64,000 nt of DNA from Solirubrobacterales bacterium (lineage in GTDB: Bacteria > Actinomycetota > Thermoleophilia > Solirubrobacterales > JACPNS01). This document shows positions 7,872-15,199 of this stretch, piece by piece; within the stretch, counting starts at the first letter, position 1, and each line of letters opens with the position of its first letter. Both the position numbers and the translations under genes were made by a program. Under the pieces are notes generated by a model. It saw only the letters and a program-made list of their open reading frames with translations. It was not told the DNA's origin and did no database searches. The stretch lies in assembly GCA_016185345.1 (NCBI GenBank), contig JACPNS010000003.1:1-64000 (forward strand), given 5' to 3'.

Positions 7872-8640
7872 GATGACCGAGCGCGTGGAAAGTTGGCTTC
7901 AGGGCGCGCTCAGAGCAGAGGTGTCGGGCTCTTTGTCGATCGAACTAGTCGATCCGTAGGCGACAACGATGTTTGCCTGGTCTTTGAGAGGCAGAGTGGA
8001 CGTCTGCGAGACTGGTTTGCCGTCGACGAACACTGAGATCTTGTTGCTTCCCGACGCGACGTAGCCGCCGAGGGCCCTGGAGTTGAAAAGCACGCCCCAA
8101 ACGCCAAAGATATCTCCGAGCATGAATTTAAAGGGAGCGGGCGCTTCAACGTGGATCAAGCCGCTTTCTTCGTGTGTGTGAATCGGCGAGCCCATCGACC
8201 CGCCTTCTTGCGAGCCAATGTCACCGGGGATCACTACCTTCTCTCCGTCCACGTAGACGGTCAAAATCAAGTGAATATGGGACGGATCAGTGCCGGTCGT
8301 CGGAAATTTGAGCGCAACGAGGCGATCGGCCAGCTGCGTGTTTTCAGCCGGCCACGGCGGAACAGTCTCCTGTAGCCCCGGCAGATTCTTGCCAGTGACT
8401 GCGGCAAGACGGCTGGCCGTATTTTTTTGCTCGGAGCGCCCGCTCAGCAAGAGCGCGCCAGCTGCGACTGCAATCGCAAGGACTACTACAGAAGCTCCAC
8501 CGATGAGCTGAAAGCGCTTTACGCGCTTGCGCGCGGCCGCTGCTTCCGCCTCGGCCTTCAGTCGTTGTTCACGGGCCAGCTGTTTCTGTTCTTTGCGGGT
8601 AGCCATTTCGGGGACGGAGTCTAGTAAGTATCAAGCGCAG
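7872..8640. repeat. tandem duplication, copy A (gene plus flanks)
   Basis: This unit, holding the gene at 7899-8606 and short flanks, is repeated with high identity at 8910-9672. The match begins at GATGACCGAGCGCGTGG on the 3' side of the gene and ends just upstream of its ATG (GGACGGAGTCTAGTA against GGACGGAGTTTAGTA). The limits are read by eye. Confidence 0.8.
7899..8606 (-). CDS. membrane-anchored His-motif protein, copy A
   Basis: The 235-aa protein has a basic, Ala/Glu-rich N-terminal helix (residues 1-30, probably a cytoplasmic coiled coil) and one transmembrane helix (34-55). An extracytoplasmic domain follows with histidines H110 and H112 (SHIHLILTVYVDG), H143 and H145 (SPIHTHEESG) and H152 (LIHVEAP), then LGDIFGVWG. 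I recognise this as a widespread uncharacterised bacterial domain. The clustered histidines suggest metal binding (inference). It is duplicated at 8937-9641, which has lost one of these histidines. It lies downstream of, and on the same strand as, the CPTC membrane protein and the C39-like gene. Confidence 0.75.
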   Translation of the reverse strand: MATRKEQKQLAREQRLKAEAEAAAARKRVKRFQLIGGASVVVLAIAVAAGALLLSGRSEQKNTASRLAAVTGKNLPGLQETVPPWPAENTQLADRLVALKFPTTGTDPSHIHLILTVYVDGEKVVIPGDIGSQEGGSMGSPIHTHEESGLIHVEAPAPFKFMLGDIFGVWGVLFNSRALGGYVASGSNKISVFVDGKPVSQTSTLPLKDQANIVVAYGSTSSIDKEPDTSALSAP

Positions 8641-8909
8641 GCGTATTCGCTCACATTCGTCAATGGGCGTCAGTTCGAGCCGCCCCATTTAGATGACTGA
8701 TTCCAAGCCCCAGCAGCCAAAAGGGGATAAGACAGCGGCAGATCGAACCCGACGGTGTGATCTATCCGCTGTCGACCCAAGGAGGCCGCGATGCTCGCCG
8801 ACCTCGATCTGCTGCTTACTGAGGTTTTATGGGCGCTTCCTGCCCGTGGCGAGGAAGCGACTCGACCACCTCTTCCCGCAGCTTCCCCAGCAGCCTGGAT
8901 TCCACGAAA
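8641..8909. other. spacer between duplicated genes, holds transposase debris
   Basis: This 269-bp interval between the repeat copies has no complete gene. It contains transposase debris at 8791-8914 and otherwise nothing recognisable. Transcription from copy B toward copy A must cross it. Confidence 0.6.
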
Positions 8910-8914
8910 GATGA
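8791..8914 (+). pseudogene. decayed transposase fragment (IS982-like N-terminus)
   Basis: An AAGGAGG ribosome-site-like sequence precedes ATG 8791, which opens MLADLDLLLTEVLW, like the start of actinobacterial IS982-type transposases. About 40 bp further on the similarity moves to another frame, giving RFLPVARKRLDHLFPQLPQQ and then PGFHER to a stop at 8912-8914. The HLFP.LPQQPG block is characteristic of the same family around residue 80-100. The pieces are joined by a deletion plus frameshift, so the gene is dead. It ends within a few bases of the start of repeat copy B, which hints that the IS took part in the duplication. Confidence 0.6.
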
Positions 8915-9672
8915 CCGAGCGCGTGGAAGGTTGGCGTCAGGGGTTCAGAGCAGAGGTGTCGGGCTCTTTATCAATCGAAGTTGTCGATCCGTAGGCGACA
9001 ACGATGTTTGCCTGGTCTTTGAGAGGCAGAGTGGACGTCTGCGAGACTGGCTTGCCGTCGACGAACACTGAGATCTTGTTGCTCCCCGACGCGACGTAGC
9101 CGCCGAGGGCCCTAGAGTTGAAAAGCACGCCCCAAACGCCAAAGATATCTCCGAGCGCGTATGGAAATTGCGCAGGCGATTCAACGTGGATCACGCCGTT
9201 GGCTTCGTGTGTGTTTATCGGCGAGCCTACGGACTCACCTTCTTGCGAGCCGAGCTCACTTGGGACTATTGTCTTCTTGCCATCCACGTAGACGGTCAGC
9301 ATCACGTGATAATGGACCGGATCATCGCCGGTCGTCGGAAGTTTGAGTGCATCCAGACGATCGGCCAACTGCGTGTCTTCAGCTGGCCACGGCGGAACAG
9401 TCTCCTGTAGTCCAGGCAGGTTATTTCCAGTGAGTGCGGCAACACGGCTGGCGGCAGTTTTCTCGTCGGAGCGCCCGCTCAGCGACAGCGCACCCGCGGC
9501 AACTGCAATCGCAATGACACTCGCGGAAGCGGCACCGATCAGCTGCAAGCGCTTGACGCGGCTACGCGCAGCCGCTGCTTCCGCCTCGGCCTTGAGTCGT
9601 TGTTCACGGGCCAACTGTTTCTGTTCTTTGCGGCTGGCCATTGCGAGGACGGAGTTTAGTATCAAGCTCAGC
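8910..9672. repeat. tandem duplication, copy B (gene plus flanks)
   Basis: Second copy of the unit at 7872-8640. The two units have almost equal length (about 763 and 769 bp) and the same gene content. Confidence 0.8.
8937..9641 (-). CDS. membrane-anchored His-motif protein, copy B
   Basis: The 234-aa paralogue of copy A has the same basic N-terminus, transmembrane helix and ectodomain. Of the five ectodomain histidines in copy A, four are kept (H110, H112, H145, H152), while H143 is Asn (SPINTHEANG). The C-terminal third (residues about 170-225, NSRALGGYVASGSNKISVFV) is nearly identical between copies and the central domain has diverged more. That pattern suggests partial functional separation or gene conversion of the 3' part. 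ATG 9641 is chosen because it aligns with the start of copy A; an upstream TTG (9665) would add eight residues. Confidence 0.75.
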   Translation of the reverse strand: MASRKEQKQLAREQRLKAEAEAAAARSRVKRLQLIGAASASVIAIAVAAGALSLSGRSDEKTAASRVAALTGNNLPGLQETVPPWPAEDTQLADRLDALKLPTTGDDPVHYHVMLTVYVDGKKTIVPSELGSQEGESVGSPINTHEANGVIHVESPAQFPYALGDIFGVWGVLFNSRALGGYVASGSNKISVFVDGKPVSQTSTLPLKDQANIVVAYGSTTSIDKEPDTSALNP

Positions 9673-9722
9673 CGTTTATGCTATCGGTGATGCTCGTAGG
9701 GATGGTCGGCGCTGTGGAGCCT

Positions 9723-10253
9723 TCAGACGGCTGGCTCGCTCGCGAGTTCACACCTGCCTGCGGGGCCGGCAACTGGGATGCATCGGCCGCGCAAAGCCCT
9801 GAATCTGAGACCCAGAGCAAGGGCACCGAGGCCGACTGACAGCGCGCCGAGAATCGGCTGAACCGGGCCGAAGTAGGTGACCGCGCCGGAAAAGCCGAGC
9901 AAGCCCACGATCAATTTGTTGCAGGTCGGGCAGCCGATTGCCAGCCAGCCGAGAACACCACCCGTTGCACCGAAGCGCGTCCCGTTCTGACGACCAAAAC
10001 TTGAGCCGGTAGCAAAGACTGCGCCGGTCAACAGGCTACTGAGAACAAGAAAAGCGTAGTCGTAGGGCGCGACCGGCGTCATTCGCGTAAACCAAGGATT
10101 GGCTATCACATCGGTTGGCAGGCCGATGACGGCTGCGACAGCGAGAGCGATCAACACGCTTCGCAACAGGAACGACGGTCCAAGTGCGCCCAGAAGTTCG
10201 AGGTTTGTCGCTGGTCGAAACTCCGAGCGGGCCGGGTCGGCGCCTTCTGTCAT
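9723..10253 (-). CDS. multi-pass membrane protein with CPTC motif
   Basis: The 176-aa protein has about four transmembrane segments (LLRSVLIALAVAAVIGLP, AFLVLSSLLTGAVFATG, GGVLGWLAIGCPTCNKLIVG, ILGALSVGLGALALGL). A conserved-looking GCPTCNK motif at the membrane face contains a CxxC pair that could form a redox disulfide or bind metal. Its start overlaps the stop of the upstream C39-like gene by 4 bp (ATGA), so translation is probably coupled. The two His-motif proteins lie downstream on the same strand. I do not know a named function. Confidence 0.7.
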   Translation of the reverse strand: MTEGADPARSEFRPATNLELLGALGPSFLLRSVLIALAVAAVIGLPTDVIANPWFTRMTPVAPYDYAFLVLSSLLTGAVFATGSSFGRQNGTRFGATGGVLGWLAIGCPTCNKLIVGLLGFSGAVTYFGPVQPILGALSVGLGALALGLRFRALRGRCIPVAGPAGRCELASEPAV

Positions 10254-11197
10254 ACGGCCACGGAGCGCTTACCGAGCAACGTCCACATCGCTTCAAACTC
10301 GGACTGCGACATTTCTTTGCGTGTGCCGGTGAGCGGGTCGACCATGCGCAACGTGCCCGTACGGTCAATGCCGGTGAGCACAACGGTGTGTTCGTTGAGA
10401 TTTACGTTGACCGGCTTTCCCGACTTTGTTACCCAGCTCGTGAACGGTCCGTCTCCTAGCCCCATCCATGCCATCACGGCGCGTCCGCTGAGCAGTTTGT
10501 CGTAAATCTCAGAGGCCGACCCCCCGGTCATGTTCGTCAGCTTGACACGGTATTTCGACGCGAGTTCAATGATCGGCTTCGGGTAAACCCCAAATCCGCC
10601 GGCAACACCTCCGCCGTCGGGTCGGCCGACATAACCGAGTTCCGGGTCGCCCCAGACTCGCGAAGCTCCGACGCCCACTGGGTCCAGCGGCCCGTCGCGC
10701 CGCAAGCGCTGCTGCAAGGTCAGCTGAGGGACACGGACACCTTCGGTTGCCAGAAGCACCTCGAGGGCTGCGGACTCACAGATGTTTCGGAGCTTCTGCT
10801 TGAGCACAGGCGCCGCGATCGTTGCTGCGACGGGTTCGGTAGCCACGTTGACAGTGCCGCCGGCGCTGCCGAGTGAGACGGCTTCGGCTGCCGCCGAAGA
10901 TCGGTCGAGAGCGAGGGTGATGCGTGCGCGTCCACGACGATCAACCATGGTGGCCGGGAGTTTGTTGCGGACAACGCGACTCAGCTGCGCCTGGCCCGCA
11001 GCTGTTTGAAGGGCAAAGGGCTCGAGCGGGATGCGCGCGACGGTCTTCTGCTTGAGTTCGAGACGGAGAACGGGCGGGGCTTTTTCGGGGGAATTCCGCG
11101 ACCCGCTTGCGCCAGTTGCGTAAGCGACTACGACGATTCCGAAAAGCAACGGCAATATGACCGCAAGGCGACGCCTCCGGTAGATCGATTTCTGCAT
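10250..11197 (-). CDS. secreted C39-like (papain-fold) protein
   Basis: The 315-aa protein has an N-terminal membrane anchor or signal (AVILPLLFGIVVVAYATG) and a linker with a beta-rich region. A peptidase C39-like domain covers about residues 135-315. The probable catalytic residues are the Cys in RNICESAALEVLLA, the His in NLNEHTVVLTGID and the Asp in RMVDPLTGTR. Secreted C39_2 proteins cleave, or simply bind, Gly-Gly-type or cell-wall substrates. Here there is no ABC exporter, so bacteriocin processing is unlikely. ATG 11197 is used; TTG 11203 is the longer alternative. First gene of a probable four-gene minus-strand unit. Confidence 0.78.
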   Translation of the reverse strand: MQKSIYRRRRLAVILPLLFGIVVVAYATGASGSRNSPEKAPPVLRLELKQKTVARIPLEPFALQTAAGQAQLSRVVRNKLPATMVDRRGRARITLALDRSSAAAEAVSLGSAGGTVNVATEPVAATIAAPVLKQKLRNICESAALEVLLATEGVRVPQLTLQQRLRRDGPLDPVGVGASRVWGDPELGYVGRPDGGGVAGGFGVYPKPIIELASKYRVKLTNMTGGSASEIYDKLLSGRAVMAWMGLGDGPFTSWVTKSGKPVNVNLNEHTVVLTGIDRTGTLRMVDPLTGTRKEMSQSEFEAMWTLLGKRSVAV

Positions 11198-11307
11198 GCG
11201 CAAATCGTACAGTTCACCTGGGCCGAACTGGCCGAATCCCGCATGACAACGAATCCGCGCTAGGCTCGGGTCGACGAAAAGTTGGAGCTAAGGAGATGTT
11301 TTTGTAG

Positions 11308-12063
11308 ATGAGCGGCGCGAGGAAAAACTGGGATCAGTACGTCACGAACGCCGAAGAGATCGCGAGAACTCCTGGGTTCAGGGCGCTGAAAGATCAGATC
11401 GTTCGGCTGTCCGGTAGCGTCGACGGTCTGACGGTCGCAGATATAGGTTCGGGCACGGGCCTGCTCACTCTCGAAATGGCCCCGACCGCCGAAAAGATAT
11501 GGGCGATCGACATTTCCGAACGCATGGCCGGCTACCTCAAAGCGAAGGCATCCAGCGCCAAATTCACGAACGTCGAGACCGTGGTTGCCTCGGCCGCAAG
11601 CCTTCCGCTAGTAGACGAGAGCGTCGATGTCGTGGTATCCAACTACTGCTTTCACCATCTTTCTGAAGAGGGCAAACGCAGCGCCATCAACGAGGTTTTT
11701 CGCGTACTCCGTCCCGGTGGGAAATTCGTATTCGGCGACATGATGTTCAATGTCAGCGTCGTGGATGCGCGTGATCGCAAGCTCCTCGCCTCAAAGGTCC
11801 GAGCGATTCTGTCCCGAGGAGTTCCCGGTCTGATCCGTGTGCTCAAGAATGTGATCTTGTTCGTGACTGGCCGTTGGGAGCAGCCCGCCCGAAGCGAGTG
11901 GTGGACGGACGCGCTCACAAACGCGGGTTTCTCGGACGTTCGCGTAGAGGCGCTTGAACACGAGGGCGGAGTCGCCAGTGCGATGCGGCCTATGGAAGAT
12001 GCTCGCGTCGGCGACACCGCACCGGCGCGCGAGAGCGTCGAGACGTCGCAAATCACAACCTGA
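11308..12063 (+). CDS. class I SAM-dependent methyltransferase
   Basis: The 251-aa protein has the Rossmann-fold Methyltransf_11 signatures: motif I VADIGSGTGLLTLEM, an acidic residue after the second strand (WAIDISERM), post-I VASAASLPLVDESVDVVVSN and a FRVLRPGGKFVFGDM block. It would transfer a methyl group from S-adenosylmethionine to a small molecule; the substrate cannot be read. AAGGAGA lies about 12 nt before ATG 11308. It is divergent from the C39-like cluster. Confidence 0.85.
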   Translation: MSGARKNWDQYVTNAEEIARTPGFRALKDQIVRLSGSVDGLTVADIGSGTGLLTLEMAPTAEKIWAIDISERMAGYLKAKASSAKFTNVETVVASAASLPLVDESVDVVVSNYCFHHLSEEGKRSAINEVFRVLRPGGKFVFGDMMFNVSVVDARDRKLLASKVRAILSRGVPGLIRVLKNVILFVTGRWEQPARSEWWTDALTNAGFSDVRVEALEHEGGVASAMRPMEDARVGDTAPARESVETSQITT

Positions 12064-12395
12064 CTTGCAGGATGCGCCGTCCGTTGCCGTCGAAATGATT
12101 GGCACGGTCTGCCCGCAACTGATGTGGTCGGCCGCGTGCGACTCCGCTCGAGCAGTCGGACGCGCGTGCACGAGCGAGCTCCAAGGTCGGAATCGCGAAA
12201 ATAGAACGCGAAACGGCTCCCCGGATCCGATCACTGGACAATTCACATCACCCTTCGTAGCGCGCTAATTACACGTGCATGCATCACACGTTCTTATTGA
12301 AGATGTGTTACGCCCACTAGTTCTCGATCAGTGTGTGTAGCTAGGGCAGTCCGTCGAGCAGGGCGACCGACCCTTGTCTGCGCAGATCGGCCGCC
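12064..12395. other. intergenic region without recognisable gene
   Basis: About 330 bp between the methyltransferase and the SigB-like promoter. Short open frames exist on both strands but lack family features and ribosome sites. The stretch 12260-12350 is locally AT-rich. I see nothing else definite. Confidence 0.5.
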
Positions 12396-12420
12396 GTTTC
12401 ATTGAACGCCTCGCCGGGTA
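12396..12420 (+). promoter_or_regulatory. SigB-like stress promoter before DUF892 gene
   Basis: GTTT (12396-12399) and GGGTA (12416-12420), separated by 16 bp, match the actinobacterial general-stress sigma-B pattern GTTT-N14-16-GGGTA. The ATG of the DUF892 protein is 37 nt downstream. Such ferritin-like proteins are often stress-induced, which fits. The motif is short and could occur by chance. Confidence 0.4.
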
Positions 12421-12456
12421 GGTCGCGAAGACTGACCCCAACTGCAAGGATCTCCA

Positions 12457-13050
12457 ATGGCTGACTTGAATGAACGCGACTCGAAGCTCGTGCAGTACCT
12501 CGTCGATGCGCACGGCAAAGAGCGGGAGCTTGAGACCGCGCTGAAGGCCCACATCGAGATGACGACAAAAATGCCCTATAAGAAGCGCCTGCGCAAGCAT
12601 CTGACTGAGACGCGTGACCACTCCAGGCGCCTTGAGCGCCGAATCAAGCAGCTCGGCGGCGCCGAGGAGTTGGGAAGCGCGGGATCGACGATTCAGGCCG
12701 TGGCCGAGAAAACCGTGGCACTCGCAAAGGGTCCGGTCCACGCGCTCCGTGGCACCTCTGAAGAAGAGACGATGCTCAAAAATGCCAAGACTGAGTACTT
12801 CAACGAGGCAGAGGAGATCGCGACTTACGCTGCGATCGAGGCGCTCGCTGAAAAAGTCGGCGACAACGAGACGGCGAAGCTCGCTCGTTCAATCAAGAGC
12901 GATGAGGAGCGCATGGCCAAGTTCCTCGAGGGGCAGATCGTGTCACTCGCAAAGGCGGTCGCGACTGAAACGGTGCCGGCGAAACTCCGCCGTCCCGCTG
13001 GCCGAACTCGTGCGAACTCGCCCAAGAAGCGCGTCGCAGCCAGGGCTTAG
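12457..13050 (+). CDS. DUF892 (YciE/YciF-like) ferritin-like protein
   Basis: The 197-aa, almost wholly helical protein has the DUF892 layout: DSKLVQYLVDAHGKERELE, then HLTETRDHSRRLERRIKQLG and, late, EYFNEAEEIATYAAIEALA with a final TAKLARSIKSDEERMAKFLE. Glu/His residues in the helices are the probable di-iron ligands. The C-terminal tail is Lys/Arg-rich. The family is associated with stationary-phase and oxidative stress. Its stop nearly abuts the stop of the convergent glpX gene (4-bp overlap). Confidence 0.82.
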   Translation: MADLNERDSKLVQYLVDAHGKERELETALKAHIEMTTKMPYKKRLRKHLTETRDHSRRLERRIKQLGGAEELGSAGSTIQAVAEKTVALAKGPVHALRGTSEEETMLKNAKTEYFNEAEEIATYAAIEALAEKVGDNETAKLARSIKSDEERMAKFLEGQIVSLAKAVATETVPAKLRRPAGRTRANSPKKRVAARA

Positions 13051-14054
13051 CCGTACCGCTCGCCAGTGATTTCGCGCAGCTTGGCACGGTTGTGCGTCGC
13101 GAGAACGCGGCGCACAGTGCCGCTGCGTGAGCGCATGATCAGCGACTCAGTGGTCGCCTTCTTGCGCGGGTAGCGGACCCCCTGGAGCATGTCGCCGTCG
13201 GTGACGCCGGTGGCGGCGAAGAAGACGTCCTCGCCCTTCACCAGGTCCTCGTGGGTGAGGACACCTTCGAGGTCGTAGTTGCCAGCGATGGCCTGCTGCT
13301 TCTCGTCGTCGTTGCGCGGATAGAGCCGGCTGACGAGCTTTCCGCCCATGCAGTGAATTGCTGCTGCGGCGATGACGCCCTCGGGCGTGCCGCCGATGCC
13401 CCAGAGGAGATCGACCGGAGAACGCTCGGAGACGGCCATCAGGGCGCCGGAGACGTCGCCGTCGGTGATGAAGCGGATGCGTGCGCCGGCCTTGCGGATC
13501 TCTTCGGCGCGCGGGTAGTGACGCTCGCGGTCGAGCATGATCACCAGTACGTCAGAAACGGTCTTGCTCTTGCGGGCTGCGATCAGCTCGAGCGTTTCGC
13601 CGATCGGGCGGTCGAGGTCCAACAGATCCGAGATCTCGTCGGTTCCGGCCATCTTCTCCATGTAGACGCATGGACCCGGGTCGAACATCGTTCCGCGCTC
13701 AGACAGCGCGATCACGGAAAGTGCGCTCGGGAAGCCCTTGGCGGTGAGCGTGGTGCCCTCGAGCGGGTCAACTGCGATGTCAACTTCTGGCGGGCTGCCG
13801 TCGCCGATCTGCTCGCCGTTGTAGAGCATCGGGGCTTCGTCCTTCTCGCCCTCGCCGATCACGACAACGCCGTTCATCGGGACGGAATCAAGCACGAAAC
13901 GCATGGCGTCAACGGCGGCCTGGTCAGCGGCGATCTTGTCGCCATGTCCGACCCAACGCGCCGAGGCCAGCGCGGCCGCTTCGGTCACGCGGACGAGCTC
14001 GAGCGCGAGGTTGCGGTCGGGGTGGGCCTCGGGTGCGTGAAGATTGCCGTCCAT
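13047..14054 (-). CDS. glpX: fructose-1,6-bisphosphatase class II
   Basis: The 335-aa enzyme hydrolyses fructose 1,6-bisphosphate to fructose 6-phosphate in gluconeogenesis. The GlpX signatures are present: GEGEKDEAPMLYNGE, the metal/phosphate motif VDPLEGTTLTAKG, ITDGDVSGALMAV and LLWGIGGTPEGVIAA. Length is normal for the family. ATG 14054 (MDGNLHAPEAHPDRNLAL) is chosen; the frame stays open upstream but that part is Arg/His-rich and not GlpX-like. It is divergent from the 14117 gene across 62 bp. Confidence 0.95.
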   Translation of the reverse strand: MDGNLHAPEAHPDRNLALELVRVTEAAALASARWVGHGDKIAADQAAVDAMRFVLDSVPMNGVVVIGEGEKDEAPMLYNGEQIGDGSPPEVDIAVDPLEGTTLTAKGFPSALSVIALSERGTMFDPGPCVYMEKMAGTDEISDLLDLDRPIGETLELIAARKSKTVSDVLVIMLDRERHYPRAEEIRKAGARIRFITDGDVSGALMAVSERSPVDLLWGIGGTPEGVIAAAAIHCMGGKLVSRLYPRNDDEKQQAIAGNYDLEGVLTHEDLVKGEDVFFAATGVTDGDMLQGVRYPRKKATTESLIMRSRSGTVRRVLATHNRAKLREITGERYG

Positions 14055-14116
14055 TGCGCGGCGAACCCTAGCGCGAGGCCAGCGCGCCGATTGACAATCG
14101 CGCCTATGATCGCCCA

Positions 14117-14509
14117 ATGACCTGGATGCTCGTCGCTTTCGACGATGACACGCTCGCCGCCGTCCTCGATGACGCCCGTGTGCGCTCACTGGATGAGGAA
14201 CGCGGGTTCGTGCTTGTGACGCCACGCTCCGATCGCTGGGGCAACGAGCGCTCCGTTGACAGCAAGTACTTGACCGAGCTCGATGATCGCGTCGACACGC
14301 TGCGCAAAGAAGGTGTGGAGATCGAGCACGAGTGGGTGCTGGGCGACGACCTCGAGGCCGAGATAGTGGAAGTTGGCAGGGCTCACGTGATTGAAGGCGT
14401 GGTGATCGCTCACCACAACCCCGACGGTTCTATCCCGGACCCAGAAGCATTCGACGACGCCCTGCGTAAGGAACTCGATCTGCCGCTGGACGTAATCTCA
14501 CTGGAGTGA
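14117..14509 (+). CDS. small hypothetical protein, UspA-like in size and pattern
   Basis: The 130-aa acidic protein (MTWMLVAFDDDTLAAVLDDA) has alternating strands and helices (RVDTLRKEGVEIEHEWVLGDDLEAEIV, then HVIEGVVIAHH) reminiscent of the universal-stress/HUP fold. It lacks a clear ATP-binding GxxGxxS motif, so the assignment is tentative. Its stop overlaps the GTG start of the histidine phosphatase by 4 bp (GTGA), so the two are translationally coupled. Confidence 0.6.
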   Translation: MTWMLVAFDDDTLAAVLDDARVRSLDEERGFVLVTPRSDRWGNERSVDSKYLTELDDRVDTLRKEGVEIEHEWVLGDDLEAEIVEVGRAHVIEGVVIAHHNPDGSIPDPEAFDDALRKELDLPLDVISLE

Positions 14510-15171
14510 GACTGATCCTCGTACGCCACGGGGAGAGCGAATGGAACGCGGTCGGCCGTCTGCAAGGGCAGGCCAATCCACCGCTCTCCAAACTCGGACG
14601 CCGCCAGGCGGCCCACATGGCCGCGCGCCTTGTTGACGAAGGGGTTGACGCGATCGTCGCATCGGACCTTGAGCGCGCGTATGAGACGGCCGACGCGCTT
14701 GCCGGAAGCGTCGGTCTGGAGGTCGCCCGCCGCGAGGACCTGCGCGAAGTTGACGTCGGGTCCTGGACTGGGACCACGCGGGAGGAAGTCGAGCGTGAGA
14801 ACCCTCTGGCCTGGACGCGCTGGCGCATCGAAGGTATTGAGGGCTGGGAAGACGGAGAGACCTACGCCGACGCCATGGTGCGCGTCGCCGGCGCGATCTC
14901 CGAGCTGGCCACATCTCACGCGGACCAGACCGTCGTTGCGGTCACTCACGGCGGTTGTATCCGCCTGGCGACGTGCCACCTGCTCGGCATGCCGGCCGCT
15001 GAGTTCGGGCGGATCATGTCGATTGGCAATGCGTCGCTGACGGAGTTCCTCGTGGAGCCCGATGGCACCGGGCGTCTCGTACGACTGAACGACACGGCGC
15101 ATCTGGCCGAGGTCACCACAGCGGATGACCTTGAGCCGATGGCGACGACTGAGTTCGACTCGATCGCTTGA
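14506..15171 (+). CDS. histidine phosphatase family protein (phosphoglycerate mutase-like)
   Basis: The 221-aa protein has the phosphohistidine motif VRHGESEWN (R7-H8-G9) and the second catalytic His in VVAVTHGGCIRLA. It also has family elements LSKLGRRQA and REVDVGSWTG. It removes phosphate from a small metabolite; alpha-ribazole phosphate or 3-phosphoglycerate are the common substrates and the sequence does not decide. It is translationally coupled to the small gene upstream. Confidence 0.88.
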   Translation: MRLILVRHGESEWNAVGRLQGQANPPLSKLGRRQAAHMAARLVDEGVDAIVASDLERAYETADALAGSVGLEVARREDLREVDVGSWTGTTREEVERENPLAWTRWRIEGIEGWEDGETYADAMVRVAGAISELATSHADQTVVAVTHGGCIRLATCHLLGMPAAEFGRIMSIGNASLTEFLVEPDGTGRLVRLNDTAHLAEVTTADDLEPMATTEFDSIA

Positions 15172-15199
15172 CGCGAATCTAGAAGCTTAGCTGCGGATC

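Noticed and set aside
10250-11197. Bacteriocin maturation system based on the C39-like protein
   Set aside because: No ABC exporter domain, leader-peptide gene or immunity gene is nearby; the protein is a stand-alone secreted C39-like domain.
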